A DNA stretch of 64,000 nt from Bathynomus jamesi (taxonomy: Eukaryota; Arthropoda; Malacostraca; Isopoda; Cirolanidae). The notes under the pieces were generated by a model. That model had not been told where the DNA came from, searched no databases, and saw only the letters and a list, made by a program, of their open reading frames with translations. Below, piece by piece: positions 10,880 through 22,048 of this stretch (position 1 is its first letter; the number at the start of each line of letters is the position of its first letter). Position numbers and translations under genes: made by a program. The stretch lies in NCBI GenBank assembly GCA_023014485.1, contig JAJOZX010001738.1, forward strand, positions 62,001-126,000, in the 5' to 3' direction.

Positions 10880-11130
10880 TTGTTAAAAAGTTAAATTTGT
10901 GTGAGGGGTATAAACACGTAGTTAATTAGAAGTAAACCTCTTCAACAGCTGAGTACTTGTCCATGCCAACAATGGTTGCGAACGACTAACAAGATTAAAT
11001 ACAGAAAATATAAAGACATCGGCTTGAGGGCGGAGCTTATACACCGTGTCCAAACAAGAAAACCAAATCAAGCGCTGCTATTCGCGCAGGCACGCATCAT
11101 ACAGTGGACGGAGCCTAGCCATCATGTACA
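10880..11130. other. No recognised feature
   Basis: Mixed-composition DNA leading into a microsatellite. Plus-strand open frames here run straight into the (CT)n/(CA)n tract and are not credible genes. Confidence 0.5.
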
Positions 11131-11136
11131 GGCAGG

Positions 11137-11216
<80 letters not shown>

Positions 11217-11240
11217 ACACATACACACACACACACAAAA
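11131..11240. repeat. Compound (CT)n(CA)n microsatellite
   Basis: About 36 bases of CT are followed by about 70 bases of CA with a few ATA interruptions. Confidence 0.97.
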
Positions 11241-11303
11241 AACTATTCAGTCAAAGACTGAAAGAAAATGAAACATACAGCTTAAATACATAACATAATT
11301 TAT

Positions 11304-12047
11304 TTAAAGTATATGAATTAAATAAATACCAGTAAATAAACATGCTCGATCCAGTACTTGCACTGGACGACGGCTACGTTGTGTCTGTTTAGGAGGTGGA
11401 GGCACAATGTCATCTGTATCACTTAAGAAAATGGATGACTCCACCAGGACTGCTTTGGCTTGAAGTTGACTGGCTTCTTCTTTCATTTTTGACTTGTGTT
11501 CGAAATGACGTTGTTCTCTCTCCTCACGCTAGCTCTCTATCTTGCTAAGTAATGTGTCAACGCGACCCATGCGGCCTTGTCGGTTCTGCCGCTGAAGCTC
11601 CAGAAAATCCTGGTCCTCCTGTATTGTTATTAGGTCGATGGCGTTGGCATGGGCGATCTCGAACAGTTTTAAAGACTTATCTTTGAAATCAGCTTCGTGG
11701 CACTTCTGGGTTTAGGTCGTCCGCTTTAAGTTTTTCTTAAGCGCTTGTCACGCCTTGAAGAGCTTGTCAAGTTTAGCGATCACATTGTACTCTTGGATCA
11801 TGGAAATTCTGGCTTTGACCCAGAAGGAGGCTACTTCCATGATAACAGCATTTTATGCCTCCTTCACCGTCTTCCTTTCTTCGAGGTGAAGGTGTAAGAG
11901 TCGTTGCAATACTTCGCCTTGAGAGGGAAGCTTGCTCCCGGGCAAAGGGTTCTTTATAGGCTGCCCCAATAGATATAATTCGTCTTTTTGGCGGGTTCTC
12001 ACAGGCGATTGACCACGAGTTGATGTAGATTGTTTAGCTTCTTTCAT
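11304..12047 (-). pseudogene. Pseudogene of an arthropod multicopy protein family of unknown function
   Basis: From an ATG at 12047 the minus strand gives an opening rich in S/T/R, then LPSQGEVLQRLLHLHLEERK, VASFWVKARISMIQEYNV, KLDKLFKA, LFEIAHANAIDLITIQEDQD and an acidic tail with SSIFLSDTDDIVPPPP. The pieces lie in order but in several frames with stops. The pattern (GEVL, FW.KARI, FDIAHA.AL..I..EED) resembles uncharacterised proteins I recall as present in many copies in insect and crustacean genomes, possibly of transposon origin. The function is unknown. This copy is broken. Confidence 0.55.
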
Positions 12048-12270
12048 ATTTTCTGAAAAAGTAATGAAAATACATATCAGAAAGTGATAAGAACGTACGT
12101 CAGTTTTTGGTCTATTTCAGGAAACTTCTACGTTGTTGAGCGACTTCTAAATATTAATTGATTTAAAATTTTATCTCTCGGGTTATCTCTAGACTCTAGA
12201 GAGAAAACAAATGTAGTGGGGTAAGATCTGTAAAATTTAGATTTTTTATTTTCGCAACCACCCTAATATA

Positions 12271-13198
12271 CAGGGTGGGCGGAAAGTAGCTCCCTATTTT
12301 GGATTGGTAAAAAAATACGTATATTATCCATTTATTTCAGAAGAAATAATATGAAAAGGTAGGCATACATGGTAGGTTTTCTCTAAAATTCAATGTGGGC
12401 TCCAACTCTTTCCACCAGCTTCTGGAGCCGCCCAGAAATGGCGTCCACTGACTTTAGCAGGAACTCCGGTGGGATGGAGGACATGACTTCCCGAATTCGG
12501 TCCTCCAGTTCTTCCAATGTCCTCGGTTTGGTGCGGTAGACTTCTTCCTTTACCCACCCCCAAAGAAAGAAGTCGCACGGTTACCGCTGAAAAACGGCAG
12601 AATCGGTTCAGTGTAACGGTGTGGTGTGGTATGACCTCAGATCAGGTTGTGGGCCCGTTCCTTCTGCGCAACACCATGAATGCTGAGCGGTACCTTGCTA
12701 TGTTGCGAAACGAGGTCTGGCCGGTTGTCAGCACATGGGAGAACATCGACGATCTGATATTTATGCAAGATGGCGCCCCTCCGCACTTCGCTCTTGTTGT
12801 CCGTGAGTGGCTGGATGCCCACTTCCCTGGGCGTTGGATGGGTCGTCGTGGTCCACATCAATGGCCAGCCAGGAGCCCCGACTTGACACCGTGCGACTTC
12901 TTTCTTTGGGGGTGGGTAAAGGAAGAAGTCTACCGCACCAAACCGAGGACATTGGAAGAACTGGAGGACCGAATTCGGGAAGTCATGTCCTCCATCCCGC
13001 CGGAGTTCCTGCTAAAGTCAGTGGACGCCATTCCTGGGCGGCTCCAGAAGCTGGTGGAAAGAGTTGGAGCCCACATTGAATTTTAGAGAAAACCTACCAT
13101 GTATGCCTACCTTTTCATATTATTTCTTCTGAAATAAATGGATAATATACGTATTTTTTTACCAATCCAAAATAGGGAGCTACTTTCCGCCCACCCTG
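12271..13198 (+). mobile_element. Fold-back Tc1/mariner element with 308-bp inverted arms
   Basis: It is flanked by TA (12269-12270 and 13199-13200), with tips CAGGGTGGGCGGAAAGTAGC. The left arm (12271-12578) is almost a perfect reverse complement of the right arm (12891-13198), which includes the 3' end of the transposase gene. The 5' half of the original element has therefore been replaced by an inverted copy of its 3' half, leaving a central single-copy part of about 312 bp. Confidence 0.92.
12580..13086 (+). pseudogene. Tc1/mariner-type (DDE) transposase, C-terminal half
   Basis: The reading frame is open to a stop at 13086. Visible landmarks are FSVTVWCGMTSDQVVGPFLL, the second catalytic aspartate in DLIFMQDGAPPHFA, and the last catalytic region in RSPDLTPCDFFLWGWVKEEV, then a helical C-terminal end. 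The N-terminal DNA-binding domain and first aspartate are absent, because the upstream DNA is the inverted arm. The open frame extends back to an ATG at 12517 through that arm, which is accidental. Without its N-terminal half it cannot act as a transposase. Confidence 0.85.
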
Positions 13199-13225
13199 TA
13201 TATATATATATATATATATATATAT

Positions 13226-13691
13226 TAGTGGTGGACCGGATATCCGCATCATTTTTAACATCCGCATCCGCACTTCTGACTGCGGATGTTATGTGGATAT
13301 TACCTCTAATAAATTATGCAATTTACAATTAAATTAGCTTATAAAGTAGCTTATAAGGCCCAGTCATGCACATTTCATGTAAAGTATTAATTATTAATGA
13401 ACAAACAAATATATAAAGCTCAAAATATAAATAGGTGGTAACACAGAAAATTGAAAGAAACTTGTTTCATTGAATTTTCTGTGGCTGAAACTCTTGAGAA
13501 AGTTATTATTTCTATCATAATGAAAACATTAATATTAATTTTAATTCTTATGCATTGCCTGCCATAATAGTAATATCACGAAATTTGAAAAATTGTCATA
13601 TATTCATAATTCTATATTATATTGATAGATTAACTAAATATCCGAATCCGCATCCGCAGATGTTGAAAAACTGACATCCGGTCCACCACTA
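13226..13691. mobile_element. hAT-2 MITE
   Basis: The inverted tips are TAGTGGTGGACCGGAT and its complement. Both ends carry several copies of CATCCGCA-type motifs. It is embedded in TA-rich DNA, so the 8-bp duplication (ATATATAT against AATTATAT) is only approximate. The inside is AT-rich and non-coding. Confidence 0.82.
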
Positions 13692-13726
13692 AATTATATA
13701 TATATATTATAATATATATATATATA

Positions 13727-13764
<38 letters not shown>

Positions 13765-13766
13765 TA

Positions 13767-14044
13767 TAGGATGGCGCAAAAGTCGCACATCAAAGGAATT
13801 TTCAGTGTTGATTATAATATATTATTTTTTTTGTTTTAGGTAGGGGATGGCTGCGAAATTAACAATAGACGAGACGGTGAGCTTGGTTTTAATGCATGGA
13901 ATACCAGGTATTCCATGCATTAAAACCAAGCTCACCGTCTCGTCTATTGTTAATTTCGCAGCCATCCCCTACCTAAAACAAAAAAAATAATATATTATAA
14001 TCAACACTGAAAATTCTATGATACGTGACTTTTGCGCCACCCTA
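13767..14044. mobile_element. Palindromic MITE from a Tc1/mariner-like element
   Basis: It is a near-perfect hairpin centred near 13906, with tips TAGGRTGGCGCAAAAGT inside TA. Each arm holds the start of a transposase gene: ATG followed by codons for AAKLTIDETVSLVLMHGIPG. A relative with the same opening lies at 25110-25325. Confidence 0.88.
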
Positions 14045-14064
14045 TATACTGTATATACAGTGTG

Positions 14065-14074
<10 letters not shown>

Positions 14075-14132
<58 letters not shown>

Positions 14133-14180
14133 AAATCCTATAATTTAATTGGAATGCAGTTGAAGATCGTATTGTATTGC

Positions 14181-14226
<46 letters not shown>
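14075..14226. repeat. (GT)n, (TA)n and (CA)n microsatellites
   Basis: A short GT run, about 43 bases of TA (14086-14128) and about 45 bases of CA (14182-14225), separated by about 50 bases of unique sequence. Confidence 0.95.
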
Positions 14227-14228
<2 letters not shown>

Positions 14229-14289
14229 TCCTCTCTCTATTTTCCATATATAAATATATATTCACACTGCATGTTTTGGAGATAATTCA

Positions 14290-14605
14290 TGTTACACACA
14301 ATGAGGCGGGATGTTGGTAAGGTATAATTATCCCTTACACACTGTAACAGGTTAATTATCTTCCACAGACAAAGGGCCAAGACGTTGGAAAAGGTTAATT
14401 ATCTCATACACAAGGAGTTGAGACGTTGGAAAAGGGAAAGGTTCCATGCACACTGAAAAATTATTTGTGTACTAAACGGAAAAAATTAGGTTAGGTTCGG
14501 TTCTTAGTTTAGGTTAGGGCGCTTTCTATTCGGAACAACGGTGGGGTAGCGTGCAAAAATGAATTTAGTTAGGTTAGGCTATCAGAATCTATTAGAGTCA
14601 ATACG
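14290..14605. repeat. Dispersed repeats, inverted relatives of 6080-6240 and 487-655
   Basis: Positions 14290-14460 hold three loose units with TTAATTATCT and GACGTTGGAAAAGG, complementary to the repeat at 6080-6240. Positions 14470-14600 hold GGTTAGGTT motifs around GGGGTAGCGTGC, complementary to the block at 487-655. Their adjacency here suggests they belong to one larger repeat. Confidence 0.65.
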
Positions 14606-14977
14606 TGGTCATTGATAGATTAATGTTTAACGACAGATTTTAGAAAAAGCCTCAAATGAAAAAAACAAAAAACAAAAGCAAATTCCTCTCGAAATTTCAT
14701 GTACGTGAAACTGAAACTATGTTTTCATGAAGGATAAGGAACGAAATAGAGATCTTCCAAGTACAAAGGTAAACAAGAAACATATACAGTAACTGTACTT
14801 TTGAATGCTCAAGAAGCAAAACCAAATTGGATTATACGAAAGGCAAATGCATATACTGTACTGTATTTCTTATTTTCGTTTCGTGTGATTTCCTGCTTAT
14901 GTGTTATGTAGCATTTCCTTAGGAAAAGTCTCCACGGAATCAAATCTTCATACTTCTTGATGCGACTTCAGAATTAT

Positions 14978-14980
<3 letters not shown>
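14606..14980. other. No recognised feature
   Basis: AT-rich DNA with no long open frame and no clear repeat. Confidence 0.5.
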
Positions 14981-15034
<54 letters not shown>

Positions 15035-15070
15035 TTAACACATTAAATATTTAAGTTTTTCTACATACGG

Positions 15071-15134
<64 letters not shown>
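14981..15134. repeat. (GA)n and (TA)n microsatellites
   Basis: About 49 bases of GA (14981-15030) and about 65 bases of TA with one slip (15069-15134). Confidence 0.95.
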
Positions 15135-15139
<5 letters not shown>

Positions 15140-15167
15140 TTAACTGCAATGACCACGCAGTATATTA
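15135..15167 (-). mobile_element. SINE-A end fragment
   Basis: TTAACTGCAATGACCACGCA and the next bases match the end of the SINE-A units at 21423-22017. The fragment is bordered by (TA)n and was interrupted by the hAT-3 insertion. Confidence 0.7.
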
Positions 15168-15175
15168 ATGTGTAT

Positions 15176-15701
15176 TAGTGATGGGACGATGCATCGCAAT
15201 CGCAATCGCAATCGCGATACAATCGCACATTTTTTACAATCGCAATCGCAATTGCAATCGCATTTAATGAGTGCGATTGTTGCGATTGTGAACAAAAGAT
15301 TTAAATCTCTACCAAAGTTGCTATGAAAGCTGCTCTTTCATGCATACTTAAAGGAAAGTTTAGCTAACAACAATACGGAATAATAAATAAACAATAAATA
15401 AGTCAAAAACAGAAATGAAAACGGGTTGCGAATTAGTTGAAAACAGAATAAAAAATTGGTTTAATAATAACAATAAGTACACCTCTTTATTTGCTCTATG
15501 TAAAATTGGAATGTTAAAAAATCAAGTTAACCCTATGGTAGGTAACGCGTTTAGATATATTTAAAGCATAAATGAGCGTTATGTGAGGCTAAAGCTAAAA
15601 CATCGCAATCGCAATCGCAATCGCGCGATTTTCAAATTCTGACAATCGCAATCGCAATCGCAACAGCGATTGTATGAAATATGACAATCGTCCCATCACT
15701 A
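15176..15701. mobile_element. hAT-3 MITE with exact 8-bp duplication
   Basis: The octamer ATGTGTAT is on both sides (15168-15175 and 15702-15709). The perfect inverted tips are TAGTGATGGGACGAT. Subterminal arrays of ATCGCA (about ten copies on each side, some reversed) fill roughly 100 bp at each end. The middle is AT-rich and non-coding. The exact duplication implies a fairly recent insertion. Confidence 0.93.
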
Positions 15702-15709
15702 ATGTGTAT

Positions 15710-16070
15710 ATATATATATATATATATATGACAAAAGTAATAACCATAAATTTTGTATACTGGTTTGTTTAGCGGCAAGCTTCCGTAAACTCAATTCTAA
15801 GAATATGGTGTTGCCTTTCGAAAAATATTACTAGAGATGTCATTTGCATAACCTTCCAAAATAAGTAGAAGACACCCGTTCTGAAGTATAATATGGAAGC
15901 TATTTGCATTTAATTTGATCCCACGTTGCGTGCATGCACCTTCGATGCAAACAAAGAAGAAGAAAAGCATTTCTAGTTTTCATTTTTCGCAAAGCAAATA
16001 TAAATTCAGCGCTGTTTTCCTATTTTAAATAATAAAAAAGTTAATTGTTTTTATTTCGTATAATTCCAAA

Positions 16071-16112
<42 letters not shown>

Positions 16113-16118
16113 TTATAC

Positions 16119-16186
<68 letters not shown>

Positions 16187-16200
16187 AAGTCTTTCTAAGC
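15710..16200. other. Unassigned AT-rich DNA with (TA)n runs
   Basis: Long (TA)n blocks lie at 16073-16106 and 16122-16185. Nothing recognisable is seen between 15731 and 16070. Confidence 0.5.
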
Positions 16201-16720
16201 AAACTTAAAAATCTCGCTACCGAGGTAGCCCGATCCTTCCCCGAGCACAGGAAGAGATGATGCCCCTTCCGATGCTCCGAGAAATGACCCTGTCCCAAGT
16301 CCCAAAGACTGGGATAGTCAACTACGAAATATCACACAATTAAACAGACAATGCAGTCAGCACAGTAGGGCGAGGGCCCCTCTCCCGTAAAAACCTGTGG
16401 ATAAGATGTGTCCAATTCGAAGGCGAGCAAGGGCAGTTTCCCACCACCAAAGCATACTGAGATACCTCCAGCGAAAGACCACAGCCGCGAGCTAACACGA
16501 AATTTCTTAAGGCAGGAAAAAACTTCGGTAAAGAGTGACACTTGGGAAGACGGGAAGAAGGTGCAACAGGAAGGGAAGGCTGAGTTCGCTGAGTACTGGA
16601 GAGGACAAAGAGGGGAAAACAGCCTCTCCCTTGCTTCCACAAAGATAACCTCCGCGACCTGAAAACCATGTTCTTCTTTCTCAAATAAGTAAGTCACACA
16701 GCTTAGAAGTTGCATGAATC
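16201..16720. other. GC-richer block of unknown nature
   Basis: This stretch is visibly less AT-rich than its surroundings and has open frames on both strands (84 residues on plus, 127 and 114 on minus). None shows a domain I know, and their overlap argues against a specific coding frame. It may be a non-LTR 5' region, an old exon or decayed foreign DNA. Confidence 0.3.
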
Positions 16721-17207
16721 ATATAATCCTTAATCACCCGATGAAACTTTACATTCCGATAATGAAGTGGTTTTCCAGTTCTCAAACCATGACGCTTTTC
16801 ACCTGCAATAATAAAAGAGAGTTCTGTATTATACATAGTATTCATACATCCATTTAGCTCTTAGCAAAGCTGTGCCGAGACTTTTTTTATTTTCAAATCA
16901 GTTTTGCTATGCACAGTACATAATAAAATTCTTATTTATCAAAGATTACTACAGGCAAGATGCAGAATTTCTAAATTATTAAAGAGATGATTTGTTCTGT
17001 CCTTATATTCTATTTTCTGTTGCATGTTAAAATTAACATATTAGCTAACCTATGCAATGTCCAACTTTTATCTCATTAAGTGAAATAATTAAAAACACAT
17101 GAAACAGCAGAGGAGAGAGCAAGGATCCCTGACTCACTTCGCACGAAAAATCAAAACACTGAAACAAATATAGTATCCCACCTCACTGGAATGACTTAAT
17201 AGATGTT
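16721..17207. other. No recognised feature
   Basis: AT-rich unique-looking DNA without long open frames. Confidence 0.5.
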
Positions 17208-17211
17208 TTAA

Positions 17212-17287
17212 CCCATTAGTGCCCAGAGGTCTTTTCCGAGACTGAATAAAATCGTCTGGCGTTAGCCAGAACAAAATTAGTAATGGG
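17212..17287. mobile_element. 76-bp piggyBac-like mini-MITE
   Basis: It is bounded by TTAA on both sides (17208-17211 and 17288-17291), with inverted tips CCCATTA and TAATGGG. A TTAA target and CCC tips are the hallmark of piggyBac-type elements. It is too short to code. Confidence 0.55.
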
Positions 17288-17400
17288 TTAACATGCAACA
17301 GAGAATAGAATATGAGGAGAGAACAGAATTTTAACTCCGTGCATTGTAAAAAGAGTTTGGAGACAGCATCTCAGAAATGTATGGTTTATTTCGCAGTGGA

Positions 17401-19325
17401 TTGTTGTTGTTGTTGGTTAGCCGATCAGCCCACCCTGATCGAGCAAGCCGGCGGCACGCAGGTAACCGATCGCCCTCTCCGGAGTGGACCAGAGGTGCAG
17501 CGCACTAGTGATGTTGTGTTGTGTTCTATGTTGTGCTAGAGCGGTACAGTCTGTCATAATATATTCAATTGTTTGTGGTGTGTCCTGGCACAGGTGGCAG
17601 GTGTCGTCTGTGGAGTTGTCTAGTCTGTGTTTATATGTCTGTAAGTTGGGGTGATGTCCACATCGGAATCGTGCTAAGTTAACTCGATCCGATCTGCTCA
17701 GGCTCATCTCTGACCTGTCAATGGGTGGCGGCTTCGCACCTAGGACTGCATTCAGTCCGAGTCGTGTCAGTGCTTTGTGGGTTAAGTGTGTGTGTGTTTT
17801 TTTTTGTACTGTGTGATGTCTGTGGGGCGTGGTATGGAATGGAGTATTTGGTTATAATGTTGCTCTGGTGTTACCTTAATGGTGCGAGGTGTTGGTGCAT
17901 GATTGTACATGTAGTGGCAAGGGTGTTGTGGGTTAATTGTCGCTGCTGCCATGAATTGTGTTCCCCTCATGTCTAAATGTTCCCTAACTTTCAGTATTTT
18001 TGTTTCTGTGTGCAGGTGTTCTATTGGTGTTGTTTGAGTACATCCTGTAATGATACGAAGTGCGTTGTTTTGTATTGTCTGTAAGGTGTTTATGTGTGTG
18101 TTTGAGATAATGGGTGCCCAGCATAGGCTAACACAATCCATAACTGAGTGAATATATTGTTTGTATATGAGTGATGTTGTTTCCTGCTGGTGTCCAAAGT
18201 TTGTGCCTGTTAGTACCCTAAGCGTGTTAAGTCTCGACGTACATTTGTTTTTAATGTCGTGAATGTGGTTTGCAAAAGACAATGATGTGTTGTATGTGAC
18301 CCCAACTATTTTGGTCCTGTGAGTGTGTGGAATGTTGGTGTTTAGTGTAATCTGTGGAGTTATCTGGTGTTCTTTTGTGTTGCTTGTTAGCAAGGTGATG
18401 GTTGATTTTGTGGGCGCTACTTTGAGTCTATTGTGTGTGAGCCAGTCTTGTATATTGTTTATGTATGTTTGTAGGTTATTTGTAGCGGTGTCGATGTTGT
18501 TGTGGGTGGATGTTAGAGTGATGTCATCTGCATATGATGATAAGGTAAGCTTGTTATCTATGGATGTTGGAATGTCATGCATGTATAAGTAGAACAGTGT
18601 TGGTGAGAGAACAGAGCTTGAAGGACCCCGTTCGGAAAAAGCTTGTTTTTGGATGACTTGCCATTAAATGTGACATGTGAGTATCTTCCTGAAAGACAGT
18701 TGCTCAGCCACCTTTTGGTGTTATTGTGCATGTTTGTGTTGAGTATTTTCTTTATGAGGGGGAAGGGTGGGATAGCATCAAAAGCTTTACTAATGTCTAT
18801 TGTTGCCAATAGTGTACGTTGAGCTGGTCGTCTGGAGTTGATGCCATCCATGATGTGCTGCGTGAGGGTAGTGAATAATGTTGTGGTTGAGTGGTAAGGT
18901 TTGACTCCATGTTGAGTAAGCGATAGTGGTATGTGTGGGTTGGTGATTTGTAAGATTAGTCTTTCTGTTACTTTGGAAGGTGTGCATAGTAAAGTAATGG
19001 GTCTGTAGGAAGCTGGTTCTGTTGGATTTTTGTTTGGTTTGAGTCGTGTGATAATTTTACCTTGTTTCCATATGTCAGGAATAATACAGTGTTGGTATGA
19101 ATACGTGCTGATGTTTGTGAGAGCTAGTATTTATTCCCTGTGGGCCCAAGTGTTTAAGGTGTATGTGAGATATGTTGTCTGGTCCAGTAGCCTTCGAATT
19201 CTTAATGTTTTTGATGATCTTGGTGGTCTGGTCTGGATTGAAGGGTGTAATGATCGTGTCGAGTCTGTAGGTTTTCTTGTTTCTGGCTGTTTGTCTGTCT
19301 GCGTGTTTCTGGTTGTTAATTACCC
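17401..19325 (-). pseudogene. LINE with (CAA)n tail, copy 1
   Basis: On the minus strand the order is KATGPDNISHIHLKHLG (early RT), LATIDISKAFDA (motif A), SSYADDITLTST (motif C), a thumb/C-terminal region of about 250 residues open at 17782-18582, and an end with CHLCQDTPQTIEYIMTDC, a zinc-binding-like motif. The 3' end on this strand is (CAA)n. A 14-bp target duplication with one mismatch lies at 17387-17400 and 19326-19339. The 5' end is truncated and frames shift several times. It belongs to the Jockey superfamily in the broad sense, and is nearly identical to the copy at 32843-34481. Confidence 0.85.
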
Positions 19326-19339
19326 TATTTCGCAATGGA

Positions 19340-19940
19340 AATATGGTATTGCGAGTATTATTACTCTCAAAACAAGTCTTGGGATTGGAAATAATTAAAT
19401 AATCAATAAATTAGTATAAATTTAACATAGGGAAACTTCGATAAAATAATAGAAATTATAGCTCATTTTTAATTTATGTAACGTCATTATGCAATTCATC
19501 TCAATAAGATAGATCCATTCTTTAACAACACGAATGATAAGTGCACATCTGTTCAGTTTTCATGCGATAGATAATGGTACGGGCATCGATTACATAATAT
19601 TATGCAAGAATTGCAGCACCGGTTCATGCACATTCGTGTAGAACTTTCCCAGCGAATGATTCCTTCCAGCCAATCACGTAGTGTGCATTCGATGACGTCA
19701 CATTTCATCGCACGTTCTACATGTGATCTGGCAATGACGTGGAAAACTTTTTGTTAATTAATTTTTATTATTATTTTTATTTTAGTTTCACTATTATAAA
19801 AGGTGGAACTATATAAATTAATTAATTATATTTACTGTTAAAAACAAGTAACATAATAGAGAATTTAAGTAATTTTCTAGTTGCAGCTTGGATTCAATGC
19901 ACCGGTTTAAAAACGACCAAATTGAGACGTCTCTAATCTT
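19340..19940. other. No recognised feature
   Basis: AT-rich DNA. A moderately GC-rich patch at 19560-19740 shows no coding motif. Confidence 0.5.
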
Positions 19941-19954
19941 GTGCAGACGCCCAC

Positions 19955-20250
19955 TGAGAGGGAATAAGACCTCGCGAAGACCTTAACAGTCTGTCAGAAG
20001 AGTTTCTGATCGGAAGCTTCCCGGAAGACATAGGATTCATGGCTGCCCCGGGGTTAGGTGAAGAGCAGTTTCTTAACTGGTTACACAAAGGTGCGGAAGT
20101 GGGATTATAGATGGGATCCAACGAAAGAACAGATTTTTGTCCTACATAAGAGAGGTGTAGGGGAGGCGTTCGCAAGAGGTCTTTCATCGGTGAAATTCTT
20201 GCAGATTCGATGCCACCCCGTTTGCAACAATGTTTTACAGAGTACAGATA
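19955..20250 (+). pseudogene. Possible decayed coding fragment
   Basis: A plus-strand frame reads LNSLSEEFLIGSFPEDIGFM and continues, with two stops, for about 90 codons before merging into AT-rich DNA. Composition and codon pattern are more gene-like than the surroundings. I do not recognise it; it could be an old exon or a processed copy. Confidence 0.25.
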
Positions 20251-20259
20251 AGAGGATAT

Positions 20260-20673
20260 TTCATTATAATAATTACTTGTTTTGTTTATTCTCTCGCTAA
20301 ATCTTTACACTTTATCAGTGAAAAACATACATGAAAATTATCAATGCAAAAATATGATATTTCCTGATTTTTTGTGAGGTAAAAGTAGCTTCCTAAAACT
20401 TTCACAACTACAATGAGAAGCTAATAAGCTTCTCATTGTAGCGTAATTCATAAATAACAGCGAATGCTTTGTTAAAACTTTAAAGTATAGATTTGAAAAC
20501 AAAGTATTAATTATTATTAAAGTTTTAATTCTTGTCATATGAAACGAAAACAAGGGGTTACAAGTTAATGTTAGAAAATATAAAACTTCACTGATTTCCT
20601 TTTCAACGATATCAAAAGAAAATTAATCACGTTAAAAGATAAACAAGCAATAGATTAATTATTTTGCTTCAGA

Positions 20674-20685
<12 letters not shown>
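20260..20685. other. No recognised feature
   Basis: AT-rich DNA with a small inverted repeat (AGCTAATAAGCTTCTCATTG) near 20405-20440. Confidence 0.45.
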
Positions 20686-20752
<67 letters not shown>

Positions 20753-20765
20753 TATTTATTTATTT
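20680..20765. repeat. (GT)n(TA)n(TTTA)n microsatellite
   Basis: About 14 bases of GT, about 54 bases of TA, then TTTA units. Confidence 0.95.
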
Positions 20766-21378
20766 ATTAAGCAATAGGTTTCAGTAACTTTCAAAGTATA
20801 GTCATTCTACATCTTTTCAACTTTACATGAGAAATCATACACTTACGTGGAATGAGATGAGCTGGGATTGGTTGATACTGGCCAATCATACTGGAATTGG
20901 TTTTTCAGACGTTTATAGCCCCCTATGGCCTTGCCATGATCATGAAAAAAGGTGGATACAATCATTTAATCTATATTGTTCCATTCTCATTTCTGCATAT
21001 TTCGCAAGCTTTTGTAATTTGCTGGCCAATGTGCAATTTAAAAAAAAAAACTAAAGATACGCTTTTCAAAAACTAAAGTAAATTTGTTGAAAACCTTGAA
21101 GGCTTGAAATGTTTTTTTTTTCATTCCTAACTGTAAATTTATAAGGAAACAGACGGTTTATCGCGTATTCCGAAAGCTTTATTACAATGTCGTATTTTTA
21201 ATTGTAATATATATATACAGTATATGTTCGGTCGGTGAAGACCGACCTCCTAGTTCTATATGCCAAATAGAGTCACTTAGCTCCTAACTGACTCTTCCAC
21301 ATGTACTTAAAAAAAACTGAATCCAAGTCAGTTTGACTTAAATTACAGAACCTACTGTAGAAACAATAGGGAATTGAA

Positions 21379-21384
<6 letters not shown>
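20766..21384. other. No recognised feature
   Basis: Unique-looking DNA. A GGTCGGTGAAGACCGACC hairpin lies at about 21228-21246. Confidence 0.45.

Positions 21385-21422
<38 letters not shown>
21385..21422. repeat. (TA)n microsatellite
   Basis: About 38 bases of TA abut the SINE-A array. Confidence 0.95.
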
Positions 21423-21427
<5 letters not shown>

Positions 21428-22012
21428 CTGCAATGACCACGCAGTATATTAATGTATAGAAACGACGTAAATATTGAGGAGCGTTTCTATACATTAATAT
21501 ACTGCGTGGTCATTGCAGTTGAATGTACATATTCACGATTTGCGAGGGTGCCCTCTTAGGGCATTGGTTTCTGCCCTATGTAGGAGAATCACGACTTCTG
21601 ACTATTGTGTGCCCTGTGGTGTAGTGGTTAGCATATCTGACCGGCAATCGGAAGATCCTGGGTTCGATTCCCGGGCAGGGACTTCATTTTTCATTTGTTC
21701 GTTATTTCTCTTCCTCGTGTGCAGAACGCTCCTCAATATTTACGTCGTTTCTATACATTAATATACTGCGTGGTCATTGCAGTTGAATGTACATATTCAC
21801 GATTTGCGAGGGTGCCCTCTTAGGGCATTGGTTTCTGCCCTATGTAGGAGAATCACGACTTCTGACTATTGTGTGCCCTGTGGTGTAGTGGTTAGCATAT
21901 CTGACCGGCAATCGGAAGATCCTGGGTTCGATTCCCGGACGGGGACTTCATTTTTCATTTGTTCGTTATTTCTCTTCCTCGTGTGCAGAACGCTCCTCAA
22001 TATTTACGTCGT

Positions 22013-22017
<5 letters not shown>
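21423..22017 (+). mobile_element. SINE-A array, two direct units plus an inverted fragment
   Basis: An inverted end fragment (21423-21482) is joined head to head to two direct units of 264 bp (about 21484-21747 and 21748-22011). Each unit has box A TGGTGTAGTGGTTAGCA and box B GGTTCGATTCC, with a tRNA-like cloverleaf that includes a paired TCTGA/TCGGA stem around loop CCGGCAA. The two units are almost identical. (TA)n lies on both sides. Open frames across the units are translations of the SINE, not genes. Confidence 0.88.

Positions 22018-22043
<26 letters not shown>

Positions 22044-22048
<5 letters not shown>

Noticed and set aside
12517..12580. N-terminal start of the transposase at the ATG 12517
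   Set aside because: This part lies in the inverted arm, the reverse complement of the gene's own middle, so it is not native N-terminal sequence.
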